From Methanoregulaceae archaeon (GTDB taxonomy: Archaea > Halobacteriota > Methanomicrobia > Methanomicrobiales > Methanospirillaceae): a stretch of 10,880 bases of DNA. Shown here piece after piece: positions 1-5,386 of the stretch. Each line of letters starts with the position of its first letter. The first letter of the stretch is position 1. The stretch lies in assembly GCA_028679325.1 (NCBI GenBank), contig JAJRBS010000090.1:1-10880 (forward strand), written 5' to 3'. The notes below the pieces were generated by a model. It did not search any database. It had not been told where the DNA came from and saw only the letters and a program-made list of their open reading frames with translations. A program made the position numbers and the translations under genes.

Positions 1-57
1 AACATCGATGCTGACACGGATAAATCCGCCGGAAGGAAGGGGTTGACCTGGGTCTGA
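1..57 (+). CDS. possible 3' end of an upstream gene (partial)
   Basis: Frame 1 is open from the window edge to a TGA at 55-57, giving 18 residues that end in GRKGLTWV. The fragment is too short to identify. It lies 62 nt before a small GTPase gene. In many prokaryotes GTPases of this type follow a roadblock/LC7-domain gene, so such a partner is conceivable here, but no residue supports it. Another frame is open for 14 codons, so even the coding assignment is uncertain. Confidence 0.3.
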   Translation, partial: NIDADTDKSAGRKGLTWV

Positions 58-79
58 CTCAATCGAACGACAGGCAAAC

Positions 80-95
80 GAAATAATTAAACAAC
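80..95 (+). promoter_or_regulatory. possible AT-rich promoter element of the GTPase gene
   Basis: An AT-rich stretch with AAATAATTAA lies about 25-38 nt before the ATG at 120, the distance expected for the TATA box of a leaderless or nearly leaderless archaeal transcript. The gene has no good Shine-Dalgarno site (GAAAGAG at best), which fits. The match to a TATA consensus is poor. Confidence 0.25.
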
Positions 96-119
96 TTCCC
101 GGATGATGTATCGAAAGAG

Positions 120-614
120 ATGAACCCCTCACATTTGAAGGTGGTGGTCTTCGGATCGTTTCACGCCGGCAAGTCAACTTTTATTCAGGCTGTCGACCCC
201 ACCTCCCGGCATGTTCAGGCAGAAGGGGGGGAGGGGAGTACGACGGTAGCAATTGATTTTGGGAGAGGAGAAGTTCTCGGGCGGCAGATCCATCTCTTTG
301 GCACACCGGGCCAGGAGAGGTTCGATTTCGTCCGGGAATTTACCGAAAACGGGATGGATGCCGCCATCCTCATGATAGACTGCTCCTGCCCTGTTGATGA
401 TTTTACCCTGAAGCTGTATTCTCACCTTACAGGAACGGGAGTACCTGTCGGAATTATGCTGAACAAATGTGATCTCGACAATGCCCACAATTCGATTACA
501 CGAGAGAAATTCCCAATAGGCAGAATATACGAACTGTCATCCCTCGATTCAGGAAGTGCCAGGGAGGCATTTATGGAATTCCTGAAATCAGTGATAAAGA
601 AAGACGGGTCATAG
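120..614 (+). CDS. small Ras-like GTP-binding protein (COG2229/MglA-like)
   Basis: The 164-residue protein is a single G domain. The P-loop is GSFHAGKST (residues 12-20), followed by a switch I region with STT (40-42) and the AIDFGRG strand. The G3 region reads LFGTPGQERF (59-68), G4 is NKCD (115-118), and a G5-like ELSSL lies at 138-142. The combination of TTVAIDFGR with FGTPGQERFDF is typical of the predicted GTPases of COG2229, which are related to SRP-receptor beta and MglA and act as molecular switches. In the G3 motif the usual Asp of DxxG is Gly; I believe this is common in the subgroup. There is no lipidation signal, signal peptide or membrane segment, so a cytosolic protein is expected. 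The target is unknown. The ATG at 120 starts just before the conserved first strand. In-frame context gives no better start, and the preceding ATG codons at 103 and 106 lead only to a 6-codon frame ending in the overlapping ATGA. Confidence 0.85.
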   Translation: MNPSHLKVVVFGSFHAGKSTFIQAVDPTSRHVQAEGGEGSTTVAIDFGRGEVLGRQIHLFGTPGQERFDFVREFTENGMDAAILMIDCSCPVDDFTLKLYSHLTGTGVPVGIMLNKCDLDNAHNSITREKFPIGRIYELSSLDSGSAREAFMEFLKSVIKKDGS

Positions 615-631
615 GTCATGGCATTGGGTAA

Positions 632-847
632 AACTCCTTCCTATCCTGGATTCTCACCAATAAGAGGGGAGAGACCGACTCCGAATATCTCGCTTTCCAA
701 TTCCTGGCTATTGTAGCGATCTTATCGGTTGATCCGGTTATCCTGATATATCAGATCAGGACCGATTTCCATGAGGATGATCTCAATTCGGTGTTCCTTA
801 AATATGAAAAGAATCTCTATTCTTCTTTAACGGCACATCCGCGCTGA
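632..847 (+). pseudogene. unexplained open frame, possible gene remnant or frameshifted small gene
   Basis: One frame stays open for 71 codons between TAA (629-631) and TGA (845-847) and has a protein-like composition: charged N- and C-terminal parts around a hydrophobic stretch (about residues 19-42, YLAFQFLAIVAILSV...ILIYQI) that could be one membrane helix. It has no ATG, and its first GTG is at 791. An ATG at 618 in another frame, 4 nt after the GTPase stop, would read MALGKT and join this frame after a one-base slip near 633-637. It may therefore be a frameshifted small gene, a decayed one, or a chance open frame. I recognise no family. The overlapping palindrome at 741-761 favours a regulatory rather than coding role for part of it. 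Confidence 0.25.
741..761. promoter_or_regulatory. TATA-centred palindromic element upstream of the DUF2124-type gene
   Basis: TCCTGAT (741-747) and ATCAGGA (755-761) are perfect 7-bp inverted arms. Nested in the same place is the perfect 12-bp palindrome CTGATATATCAG (743-754), whose centre GATATATC looks like a TATA box. Overlapping half-sites around a TATA box are typical of archaeal operators. If it is a promoter, transcription would begin near 775 and leave a leader of about 100 nt before the ATG at 878. There is no experimental or family evidence. Confidence 0.35.
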
Positions 848-877
848 ACCGCGGGCGCCGAACTGTATAACGAGTTG

Positions 878-1366
878 ATGGACTTGAAACACAAAGAGGT
901 CTTCTCCGGTGTTCCCGGAATGCTGCGACCGTTCAAGGAATACCTGGAGAAGAAAGGGATGAAGGCTGGGGACCAGGTGGTGTATTACGGATGCCCCGGG
1001 ACCTGTACGCCCTTTGTCGAGTTGCTTGGTTTCGCGGTGCGGGGGCTCGAGCTCGAGCAGATATTCGTACCGTATGTTGATGAGTCAAAGTCGCAACGGT
1101 TACAACTCGCACCCTCCATCGGTATGCAGGCCGGCGGACAAGCGAAGATCGCCTTGCCGAAGGCGGTTGTGATCATGGGAGGGCTTTCCATGCCGAATGT
1201 CCCGGTTACTCTGGAGCACGTAACGTCAACCGTCGCGAAATATCCTGATGCCGTCCTGATCGGCATCTGTTTCATGAACATGTTCGAGAAGGCCGGATGG
1301 CTGAAAACGCTGAAGTTTGACCTGTTGATCGATGCGGCAATCAATCCGGTTGAAGTCTGGCAATAA
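878..1366 (+). CDS. DUF2124 family protein of unknown function
   Basis: The 162-residue protein resembles the archaeal DUF2124 family, conserved in methanogens and uncharacterised as far as I know. Features that fit are VPGMLRPFKEYLEK near the N terminus, the YYGCPGTCTPFVELLGFAVRGL segment (about residues 37-58), a VVIMGGLSMPNVPV strand-turn, GICFMNMFEKAGW and a C terminus ending INPVEVWQ. The alternating hydrophobic strands and glycine turns suggest a soluble alpha/beta Rossmann-like fold. Cys39 and Cys43 in GCPGTC are possible functional residues. I use the ATG at 878; a TTG directly before it (875) is in frame but unlikely. No clear Shine-Dalgarno site precedes it. It is a separate transcript convergent with the frh operon, so a link with hydrogenase is only positional. 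The family call is from memory of the pattern and was not searched. Confidence 0.7.
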   Translation: MDLKHKEVFSGVPGMLRPFKEYLEKKGMKAGDQVVYYGCPGTCTPFVELLGFAVRGLELEQIFVPYVDESKSQRLQLAPSIGMQAGGQAKIALPKAVVIMGGLSMPNVPVTLEHVTSTVAKYPDAVLIGICFMNMFEKAGWLKTLKFDLLIDAAINPVEVWQ

Positions 1367-1506
1367 GCCTGAAAATCCCGGAATAATTTCATATTTACGA
1401 TTCCCTGGCTCTCACAAGGAACGAAAAGGATGCCAGCCATTTTTGAAAATAAGTTATCGAATGCCTGCTAGGCAAATGAAAACCTGACTATTGCAGATAA
1501 AAAAAA
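1367..1506. terminator. convergent spacer with termination signals
   Basis: On the minus strand a run of eight T (1499-1506) follows the frhB stop codon immediately, a typical archaeal U-tract terminator for the frh operon. A further inverted repeat TGCCT-GCT-AGGCA (1462-1474) lies 25 nt downstream. On the plus strand only a run of five T (1440-1444) is available to end the DUF2124-type transcript. No gene is visible here. Confidence 0.55.
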
Positions 1507-2379
1507 TTAGAGGTACGGGTTTCTGAGGCCCTTACCGACACCAAAGGATGCCCGCTCTTCGAGCGTCTTCCGGTTCTTGGTGATCTTCTCGGTGGCGAGC
1601 TTGGTGACGAGCTCAAGCCCTGGCTTAACCTGCTCGATGGGCTTGGTCTCGAAGCATCCGGCGGCCATCGCTTTGGCCCAGACATCCTCGCCTTTCTTGG
1701 TCCGCACAAAGACAGTGCTCCATCCGTCAGGACTCCCGACAGAGCCAGTTGAGACATCCGCCCATTCGGCGACGTAGTCGAGGCAGACGTGGTCTCCCGG
1801 CTGGTTGTACTTGTGGGTAACCTTCAGAGGCAGCGCAATCTCTGCGCCCCTTTCGGTTTTGACTGTGAACTTGCCTTTCCCGATCTCCATCTTCTTCACA
1901 GACTCGAGTTTCACACCGGCATGATCCTCGACAAGCTGCTGGATACTCTGGTAGGTGAAGTTTTCCATGCAAAAGATCCCGACAACGAGGGCGATGGCAT
2001 CCGGGACATCCCGGAGGCCTGCCGGATACAGCTGACCTTTTCGTACAGCCTGCACCTGACAGGGAACTCCTACAATCCCGACCTTGTCAAGCCCGTAGCT
2101 CCTAGTCGCTTCTTTTATGAAGGAGACGCTGGGGCAGAGGTTGTACCTGGTTCCCCGAGATTTGAGAAGGTCGTCCTTGGTCATCGCGACCATGGGGCGC
2201 GGCTTCCACGGTTCATCCGAAGGCCCTGCAACGATGGCCCCATCGATGATCCCTGTCTCGAGCGCGTAGGCAAAGAGCTGTGTGACTATGCCTCCGTCTT
2301 GTGCGCCTTTGAGTATCTCCTTGTCCGTTGCTCTGGCCGAGACACAGGACTTGTAGTTTCCTAGGAAATTTTCCGCCAT
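1507..2379 (-). CDS. frhB: coenzyme F420 hydrogenase subunit beta
   Basis: FrhB is the F420-reducing iron-sulfur flavoprotein of the Frh complex: it receives electrons from FrhG and passes them through FAD to coenzyme F420. The 290 residues show the family pattern: KSCVSARA (Cys12), QDGGIVTQL (27-35), SRGTRYNLCPS (74-84, Cys82), GVPCQVQAVR (104-113, Cys107), GIFCMENF (134-141), and DHVCLDYVAEWADVSTGSVGSPDGWST beginning at 196. In the last block I see one Cys (199), preceded by Asp-His rather than a second Cys at -3; whether this differs from close relatives needs an alignment. I place the start at the ATG at 2379 because GAGGTGA lies 4-6 nt upstream and the protein then begins MAENFLGNYK, a family-like N terminus. 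The frame could be read from further upstream but would run into frhG. It is the last gene of the operon, 10 nt after frhG, and its ribosome site overlaps the frhG stop. Confidence 0.95.
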   Translation of the reverse strand: MAENFLGNYKSCVSARATDKEILKGAQDGGIVTQLFAYALETGIIDGAIVAGPSDEPWKPRPMVAMTKDDLLKSRGTRYNLCPSVSFIKEATRSYGLDKVGIVGVPCQVQAVRKGQLYPAGLRDVPDAIALVVGIFCMENFTYQSIQQLVEDHAGVKLESVKKMEIGKGKFTVKTERGAEIALPLKVTHKYNQPGDHVCLDYVAEWADVSTGSVGSPDGWSTVFVRTKKGEDVWAKAMAAGCFETKPIEQVKPGLELVTKLATEKITKNRKTLEERASFGVGKGLRNPYL

Positions 2380-2389
2380 TTCTCTCACC

Positions 2390-3253
2390 TCAGAGTGCTC
2401 CCTTGATGAGTTCCTGGATGCTCTCGAAGTTCTTGATGACATCCATATTCAGGAAGCTCCTCGGACACTGGGTATAACAGGCACCACACTTGACACAGAG
2501 GTCGCGCTGACCCTGGGGCCGGCCATACTCGTGGGTGATAGCCCTGACCGGGCAGGCAGCTGCACAGGTTCCGCATCCGATGCAAAGGCCCTGGTTGATG
2601 ACATCGGTCATCAGGTCGCAGAAGCACGCAGTCGTGCCCCTCTTTGCAAGGTTCATCAGCGGCTTAAGGTATGCTCCGGCAAGTTCTTTCTGCTCCTTCG
2701 TTCCTTTCAGGAGAAGGTATGCCATCACACAGACGTTCCTGATCAACTGGGGTGTCGGTGCGCATCCGGGGATGTACACATCAACGTTTATCAGGTCCCC
2801 AATCGGCAGGAATGCCTCGTGTTTTGGCTGGTTCTGTTGCCCACCCCGGGCGAACCGGGTAATGTTCCCATAACATGCACAACCGCCCACTGCGACCACG
2901 ATCGCTGATTTCTCTCTGGTCTGTTTGATCTCTTCGACCGAGAGTTTATCATTGATACAAACGGATCCCTCGACGAGCGCCACATCCATTTTCGGGATGT
3001 GCCTGACATCTGCAAGAGTCAGGTCGTAGACATAGTCTACGTACTTGTCAAGGAGCGTGAGCAATCCTCCATAGTTGTCGGCTACCGCGACAAGGCAGCC
3101 CGTGCAACCACTCATGTGCACATGGCCGGCCGTAATCTTATCTGCCACAGGCTTATCCTCCTTTTTTGTAACTTCTGTCGTTTTCACCACGCCAGCACTT
3201 GGCTGTTGTTCCCTGCTGACGTCCTTTCCGAAGATTCTAGATAGCAGTCCCAT
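2390..3253 (-). CDS. frhG: coenzyme F420 hydrogenase subunit gamma ([NiFe] small subunit)
   Basis: FrhG carries the iron-sulfur relay between the NiFe site in FrhA and the flavin in FrhB. The 287 residues begin with a charged extension (1-41). The hydrogenase small-subunit domain then supplies the proximal cluster ligands Cys50 and Cys53 (SGCTGC), Cys125 (GGCACYG) and Cys164 (PGCAPTP). After CFC (210-212), a two-cluster ferredoxin domain follows with CxxCxxCxxxCP at 224-235 and again at 253-264. The ATG at 3253 is chosen because GGGGTGG lies just upstream and the product starts MGLLSRIFGK; a TTG four codons earlier is in frame but sits inside the ribosome site. It overlaps the end of frhD by 17 nt, which suggests translational coupling. 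The protein is cytosolic, with no Tat signal, as expected for this group 3a enzyme. Confidence 0.95.
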   Translation of the reverse strand: MGLLSRIFGKDVSREQQPSAGVVKTTEVTKKEDKPVADKITAGHVHMSGCTGCLVAVADNYGGLLTLLDKYVDYVYDLTLADVRHIPKMDVALVEGSVCINDKLSVEEIKQTREKSAIVVAVGGCACYGNITRFARGGQQNQPKHEAFLPIGDLINVDVYIPGCAPTPQLIRNVCVMAYLLLKGTKEQKELAGAYLKPLMNLAKRGTTACFCDLMTDVINQGLCIGCGTCAAACPVRAITHEYGRPQGQRDLCVKCGACYTQCPRSFLNMDVIKNFESIQELIKGAL

Positions 3254-3713
3254 ATTCCACCCCAATCAGATTCAATACAAGGTGTACTGTCCTGGGAATA
3301 GCATTGGTAACCTCATCCGTGAGCCCGATCTCCATTTCCGGGCTTGTAACCCTTTTTGGCTGACATCCGACAATCGTGATATTGATGGAGTCCTTCAAAC
3401 GTTCGAGCGGTTCGGAGAGGTCCCATGAATGGGCATCACGATAACTTCCCGCTGGAAGGTCTTCCGGTCGAAAGACCCGGAGCGTTCCTGGATCGGCACC
3501 GAAATCAGCGATATCTATGATAACCAGTTTTCTGGTTGACTCCGGGTCGAGGAGCGTGAATACAAAATGCGGTCCTCCGAGCCCCGCGTCCACTACCTTG
3601 ACATTCTCGGGCAGCGGACGCTTGGAAAGCTCTTCGATAACCGCCGGCCCGAAGCCATCATCGGCAAAGAGCGGGTTCCCGCAACCTACGACCACTATTT
3701 CCGGATACAGCAT
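3237..3713 (-). CDS. frhD: F420 hydrogenase maturation endopeptidase
   Basis: FrhD is the protease that cuts the C-terminal tail off the FrhA precursor once nickel is inserted. The 158-residue protein belongs to the HycI/HybD family. GCGNPLFADDGFG (10-22) is the family signature. By comparison with HycI and HybD the three likely nickel contacts are Asp19, Asp67 (VIIDIADFG) and His95 (DAHSWDL). VVDAGLGG (40-47) and IVGCQPKR (about 114-121) also fit. It starts 10 nt after the frhA stop with no evident Shine-Dalgarno site (the upstream stretch is TATCCCCTC), so translation probably depends on ribosomes finishing frhA. The position between frhA and frhG is the classic A-D-G-B order and pairs the protease with its substrate. 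Confidence 0.95.
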   Translation of the reverse strand: MLYPEIVVVGCGNPLFADDGFGPAVIEELSKRPLPENVKVVDAGLGGPHFVFTLLDPESTRKLVIIDIADFGADPGTLRVFRPEDLPAGSYRDAHSWDLSEPLERLKDSINITIVGCQPKRVTSPEMEIGLTDEVTNAIPRTVHLVLNLIGVEYGTAI

Positions 3714-3723
3714 GAGGGGATAC

Positions 3724-5091
3724 TCACTGGATGAGTTTTTGAGCTACTATCCGCTTCTCCTCGTCAATTACGATCATGTGGGTCGCACAGGAGACGCAGG
3801 GATCATATGCGCGAACAACCATCTCAGCAATCTGCCAGGGTGCTCCTGTAAGAGCACGGCTGCATGTTGCAAAGTTCCATGTTGTCGGCACAAGCATCGA
3901 ATACCACTGGACCCTCCCGTCCTTGACTTTTGCAAGGTGTACGTCGGTTCCCCGCGGTGCTTCGTTCGCTGCCCAGCCCATCGAGCCGTCTCCCTGGGGG
4001 ATATGGTCTGCGAGGACCTTCCCATGGGGATTCAGGTCGTCGATTGCTGAAAGCATTGCATAGAACGAGTCGGTATACTCGAGCTGGCGTGCGATATGCT
4101 GGCCAAAGGTTCCCTTCTCGTCAAAGTTCTTGAAGGTCACCAGCCGTGCCCGTGGCCCGACTTCAACCGGCTGGCCATCGTACAAAGGGATACCGGTGCA
4201 TGCTTCCATCTGGGGATTGACCTTTGTTCCGACCGGGGATGTGCCGCCGATAGGGTAGCTCGGATCTGCGAGGTTAACCTCGGCTTCTCCCATATACCAG
4301 TCCCAGGGGCGGGTTTCCTTAAACCTCTCATAGGACCAGGTAGGATTTTCAGAATGACTGGTTGTTCCATACACCGGATCAGTTGCCATGTATCCCTGGT
4401 CATGGTAACCAAGCGTCTTCGGGATGGGGATCTGTTTTCCGCCGACCTCGGTCCAGTCACGTTTCTGCATGTTCCTGATCACGGCGATCATGAAGTCCAT
4501 TTGTTCATGCGCCAGGGTGAGCCCTTCCTTAGCGAGGTCATACATCTTCAGCTTCGCGTGGTCGGAGACATTCCTGTACATTCCGCCGACACGTGGATTG
4601 CTGGGATGGATAGCCTCTCCGCCTGCGATCTGGCCGATGGTCTGGCTGATTTCCCGGATCCTCTGGATCCGTTTCGCGACTGACCGAACCGGCTCCTGGG
4701 GGGTGAATGGATTGATCTTGGTGTCTGTTCCCGGGATGTAAAAGTCCGGCAGGATCAGGATGTTGTGCAGTGCAATACTGTGAGCCCTGTTGGCACACTG
4801 GAGGATGACACGAAGTCTCCTGGCATCATCAGGATACCAGCACTTGATGGATGCCTCCATCGCCTCTATTCCGGCGAGCGTATGGGCGATCGGGCAGATA
4901 CCGCACACCCGGGAAGCGATCTTGGGAACCTGTTCCATCGTTTTACCGATGGCCAGCTTCTCCACACCTCTCACAGGAGTGATGCTCAGCCAATCACCAC
5001 GCTCAACGATGCCCGCATCGTCAACCTTCAATACGAGCTTTGAGTGTCCTTCATGCCTTGTGGTTGGGGAGATCTCTACAACTTTCGACAA
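3724..5091 (-). CDS. frhA: coenzyme F420 hydrogenase subunit alpha ([NiFe] large subunit)
   Basis: FrhA holds the NiFe(CN)2CO centre that splits H2 in the reaction H2 + F420 -> F420H2. The 455-residue precursor has the N-terminal L1 motif RVCGICPIAH (Arg61, Cys63, Cys66, His70) and the C-terminal L2 motif DPCVSCATH (430-438, Cys432 and Cys435). The 17 residues after His438 are the expected tail removed by FrhD. All four metal ligands are Cys codons, so this is the Frh rather than the selenocysteine Fru type. The start is a TTG at 5089-5091. No ATG or GTG lies between it and the upstream in-frame stop (5119-5121), the next in-frame Met is residue 52, and GAGG (5100-5103) sits 8 nt upstream. 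The product then begins MSKVVEISPTTRHEGH, normal for the family. It is the first large gene of the operon, 10 nt after a 31-codon ORF. Confidence 0.95.
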   Translation of the reverse strand: MSKVVEISPTTRHEGHSKLVLKVDDAGIVERGDWLSITPVRGVEKLAIGKTMEQVPKIASRVCGICPIAHTLAGIEAMEASIKCWYPDDARRLRVILQCANRAHSIALHNILILPDFYIPGTDTKINPFTPQEPVRSVAKRIQRIREISQTIGQIAGGEAIHPSNPRVGGMYRNVSDHAKLKMYDLAKEGLTLAHEQMDFMIAVIRNMQKRDWTEVGGKQIPIPKTLGYHDQGYMATDPVYGTTSHSENPTWSYERFKETRPWDWYMGEAEVNLADPSYPIGGTSPVGTKVNPQMEACTGIPLYDGQPVEVGPRARLVTFKNFDEKGTFGQHIARQLEYTDSFYAMLSAIDDLNPHGKVLADHIPQGDGSMGWAANEAPRGTDVHLAKVKDGRVQWYSMLVPTTWNFATCSRALTGAPWQIAEMVVRAYDPCVSCATHMIVIDEEKRIVAQKLIQ

Positions 5092-5100
5092 AATTATCGC

Positions 5101-5114
5101 CTCAATATATTGAG
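5101..5114 (-). promoter_or_regulatory. 14-bp palindrome covering the frhA ribosome site
   Basis: CTCAATATATTGAG is a perfect palindrome. In the transcript it can fold as a 5-bp stem with a UAUA loop whose 3' arm contains the GAG of the frhA Shine-Dalgarno GAGG (5100-5103). The TGA of the upstream small ORF (5102-5104) lies in the same arm. It could be an RNA hairpin that hides the ribosome site, or a DNA operator. The symmetry is seen directly; the function is inferred. Confidence 0.45.
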
Positions 5115-5197
5115 TTGTTCACATCGCTATACCGGTGTAAATCCACACAACTCATCTCGAGAGATGATTGACCGTACAGAGTACGTTCAGGATACAT
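5102..5197 (-). CDS. 31-residue small ORF leading the frh operon
   Basis: This 31-codon frame starts with ATG at 5197 and stops with TGA at 5102-5104, 10 nt before the TTG of frhA. AGGAGGTGG (5200-5208) precedes the ATG, the strongest Shine-Dalgarno site in the window and much better than that of frhA. The peptide begins MYPERTLYGQ and ends DVNNSIY. It is hydrophilic, with one Cys and four Tyr and no membrane segment, and I recognise no family. It could be a real small protein, or a leader peptide whose translation opens the frhA ribosome site. A warning: a TATA-like sequence at 5209-5218 directly touches the ribosome site. If that is the working promoter, the transcript would begin downstream of this ATG and the ORF would not be expressed. 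Confidence 0.45.
   Translation of the reverse strand: MYPERTLYGQSSLEMSCVDLHRYSDVNNSIY
5111..5167 (-). promoter_or_regulatory. frh leader with competing inverted repeats
   Basis: TGAGTTGT and ACAACTCA (plus-strand positions 5111-5118 and 5147-5154) form an 8-bp stem around a 28-nt loop. Its two arms overlap two local hairpins. One is TCATCTC/GAGATGA (5152-5158 and 5161-5167), a 6-bp stem with a tetraloop. The other is the palindrome at 5101-5114 that covers the frhA ribosome site. The long stem and the local hairpins cannot form together, which gives a two-state layout. A further small hairpin, CGTAC-AGA-GTACG, lies at 5173-5185. The pairings are seen; switching is inferred. Confidence 0.4.
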
Positions 5198-5208
5198 TAC
5201 CACCTCCT

Positions 5209-5218
5209 ATTATATATC
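5209..5218 (-). promoter_or_regulatory. TATA-like element ATATATAATA (possible internal frh promoter)
   Basis: On the minus strand TTGATATATAATAGG resembles an archaeal TATA box. Transcription from it would begin near 5186-5190, giving frhA an untranslated leader of about 95 nt and excluding the ATG of the small ORF at 5197. It competes as an explanation with the element at 5270-5276. Confidence 0.4.
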
Positions 5219-5233
5219 AACTGCGTACTATTG

Positions 5234-5251
5234 CGGGGCAATCTCGCCCCG
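5234..5251 (-). promoter_or_regulatory. GC-rich hairpin in the frh upstream region
   Basis: CGGGGC and GCCCCG (5234-5239 and 5246-5251) form a perfect 6-bp GC stem with a 6-nt loop inside otherwise AT-rich DNA. It falls where transcription would start if the TATA element at 5270-5276 is used, so it could cap the 5' end of the leader. It could also end read-through from mptA, although only scattered T follow. Confidence 0.4.
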
Positions 5252-5269
5252 AATGCCGAAACAGAAAGA

Positions 5270-5276
5270 AATATAA
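5270..5276 (-). promoter_or_regulatory. candidate distal TATA box of the frh operon
   Basis: The minus strand reads CTTTTTCCCTTATATTTCTTT here. TTATATT is a fair TATA box, and the predicted start near 5246-5250 would give a transcript that includes the GC hairpin, the strong ribosome site, the small ORF and frhA. Confidence 0.35.
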
Positions 5277-5340
5277 GGGAAAAAGAAGTGAAAAAAGGAA
5301 ATTCTGATAATAATCCTCTTGTAAGGTATAATCCGGGTCA

Positions 5341-5354
5341 GGAAATCAGTTTCC
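5341..5354 (-). terminator. possible terminator region downstream of mptA
   Basis: GGAAA-TCAG-TTTCC forms a 5-bp hairpin 33-46 nt past the mptA stop. A short T-rich stretch (minus strand AATTTTAATATC, near 5366-5378) lies between. There is no long T run directly after the stem, so the assignment is weak. Confidence 0.25.
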
Positions 5355-5386
5355 AGGGATAGAGAGATATTAAAATTCCTGCGATG

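Noticed and set aside
771..830. 19-codon ATG frame in the spacer before the DUF2124-type gene
   Set aside because: It is very short, has no good ribosome site and overlaps a longer open frame in another phase; nothing distinguishes it from chance.
1789..2364. 191-codon open frame on the plus strand opposite frhB
   Set aside because: It lies wholly antisense to a clearly conserved FrhB reading frame, has no family signature and is explained by the codon bias of frhB.
3254..3265. TTG at 3263-3265 as frhG start
   Set aside because: It lies within the GGGGTGG ribosome site of the ATG at 3253, which gives the better start.
3724..5091. Possible selenocysteine (in-frame TGA) in the FrhA active site
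   Set aside because: All four metal-binding positions are ordinary Cys codons and the only in-frame TGA is the stop at the end.
5044..5362. Plus-strand open frames of 87 and 64 codons across the frh upstream region
   Set aside because: They have no ribosome site or protein-like composition, and they overlap the frhA start and the minus-strand promoter elements.
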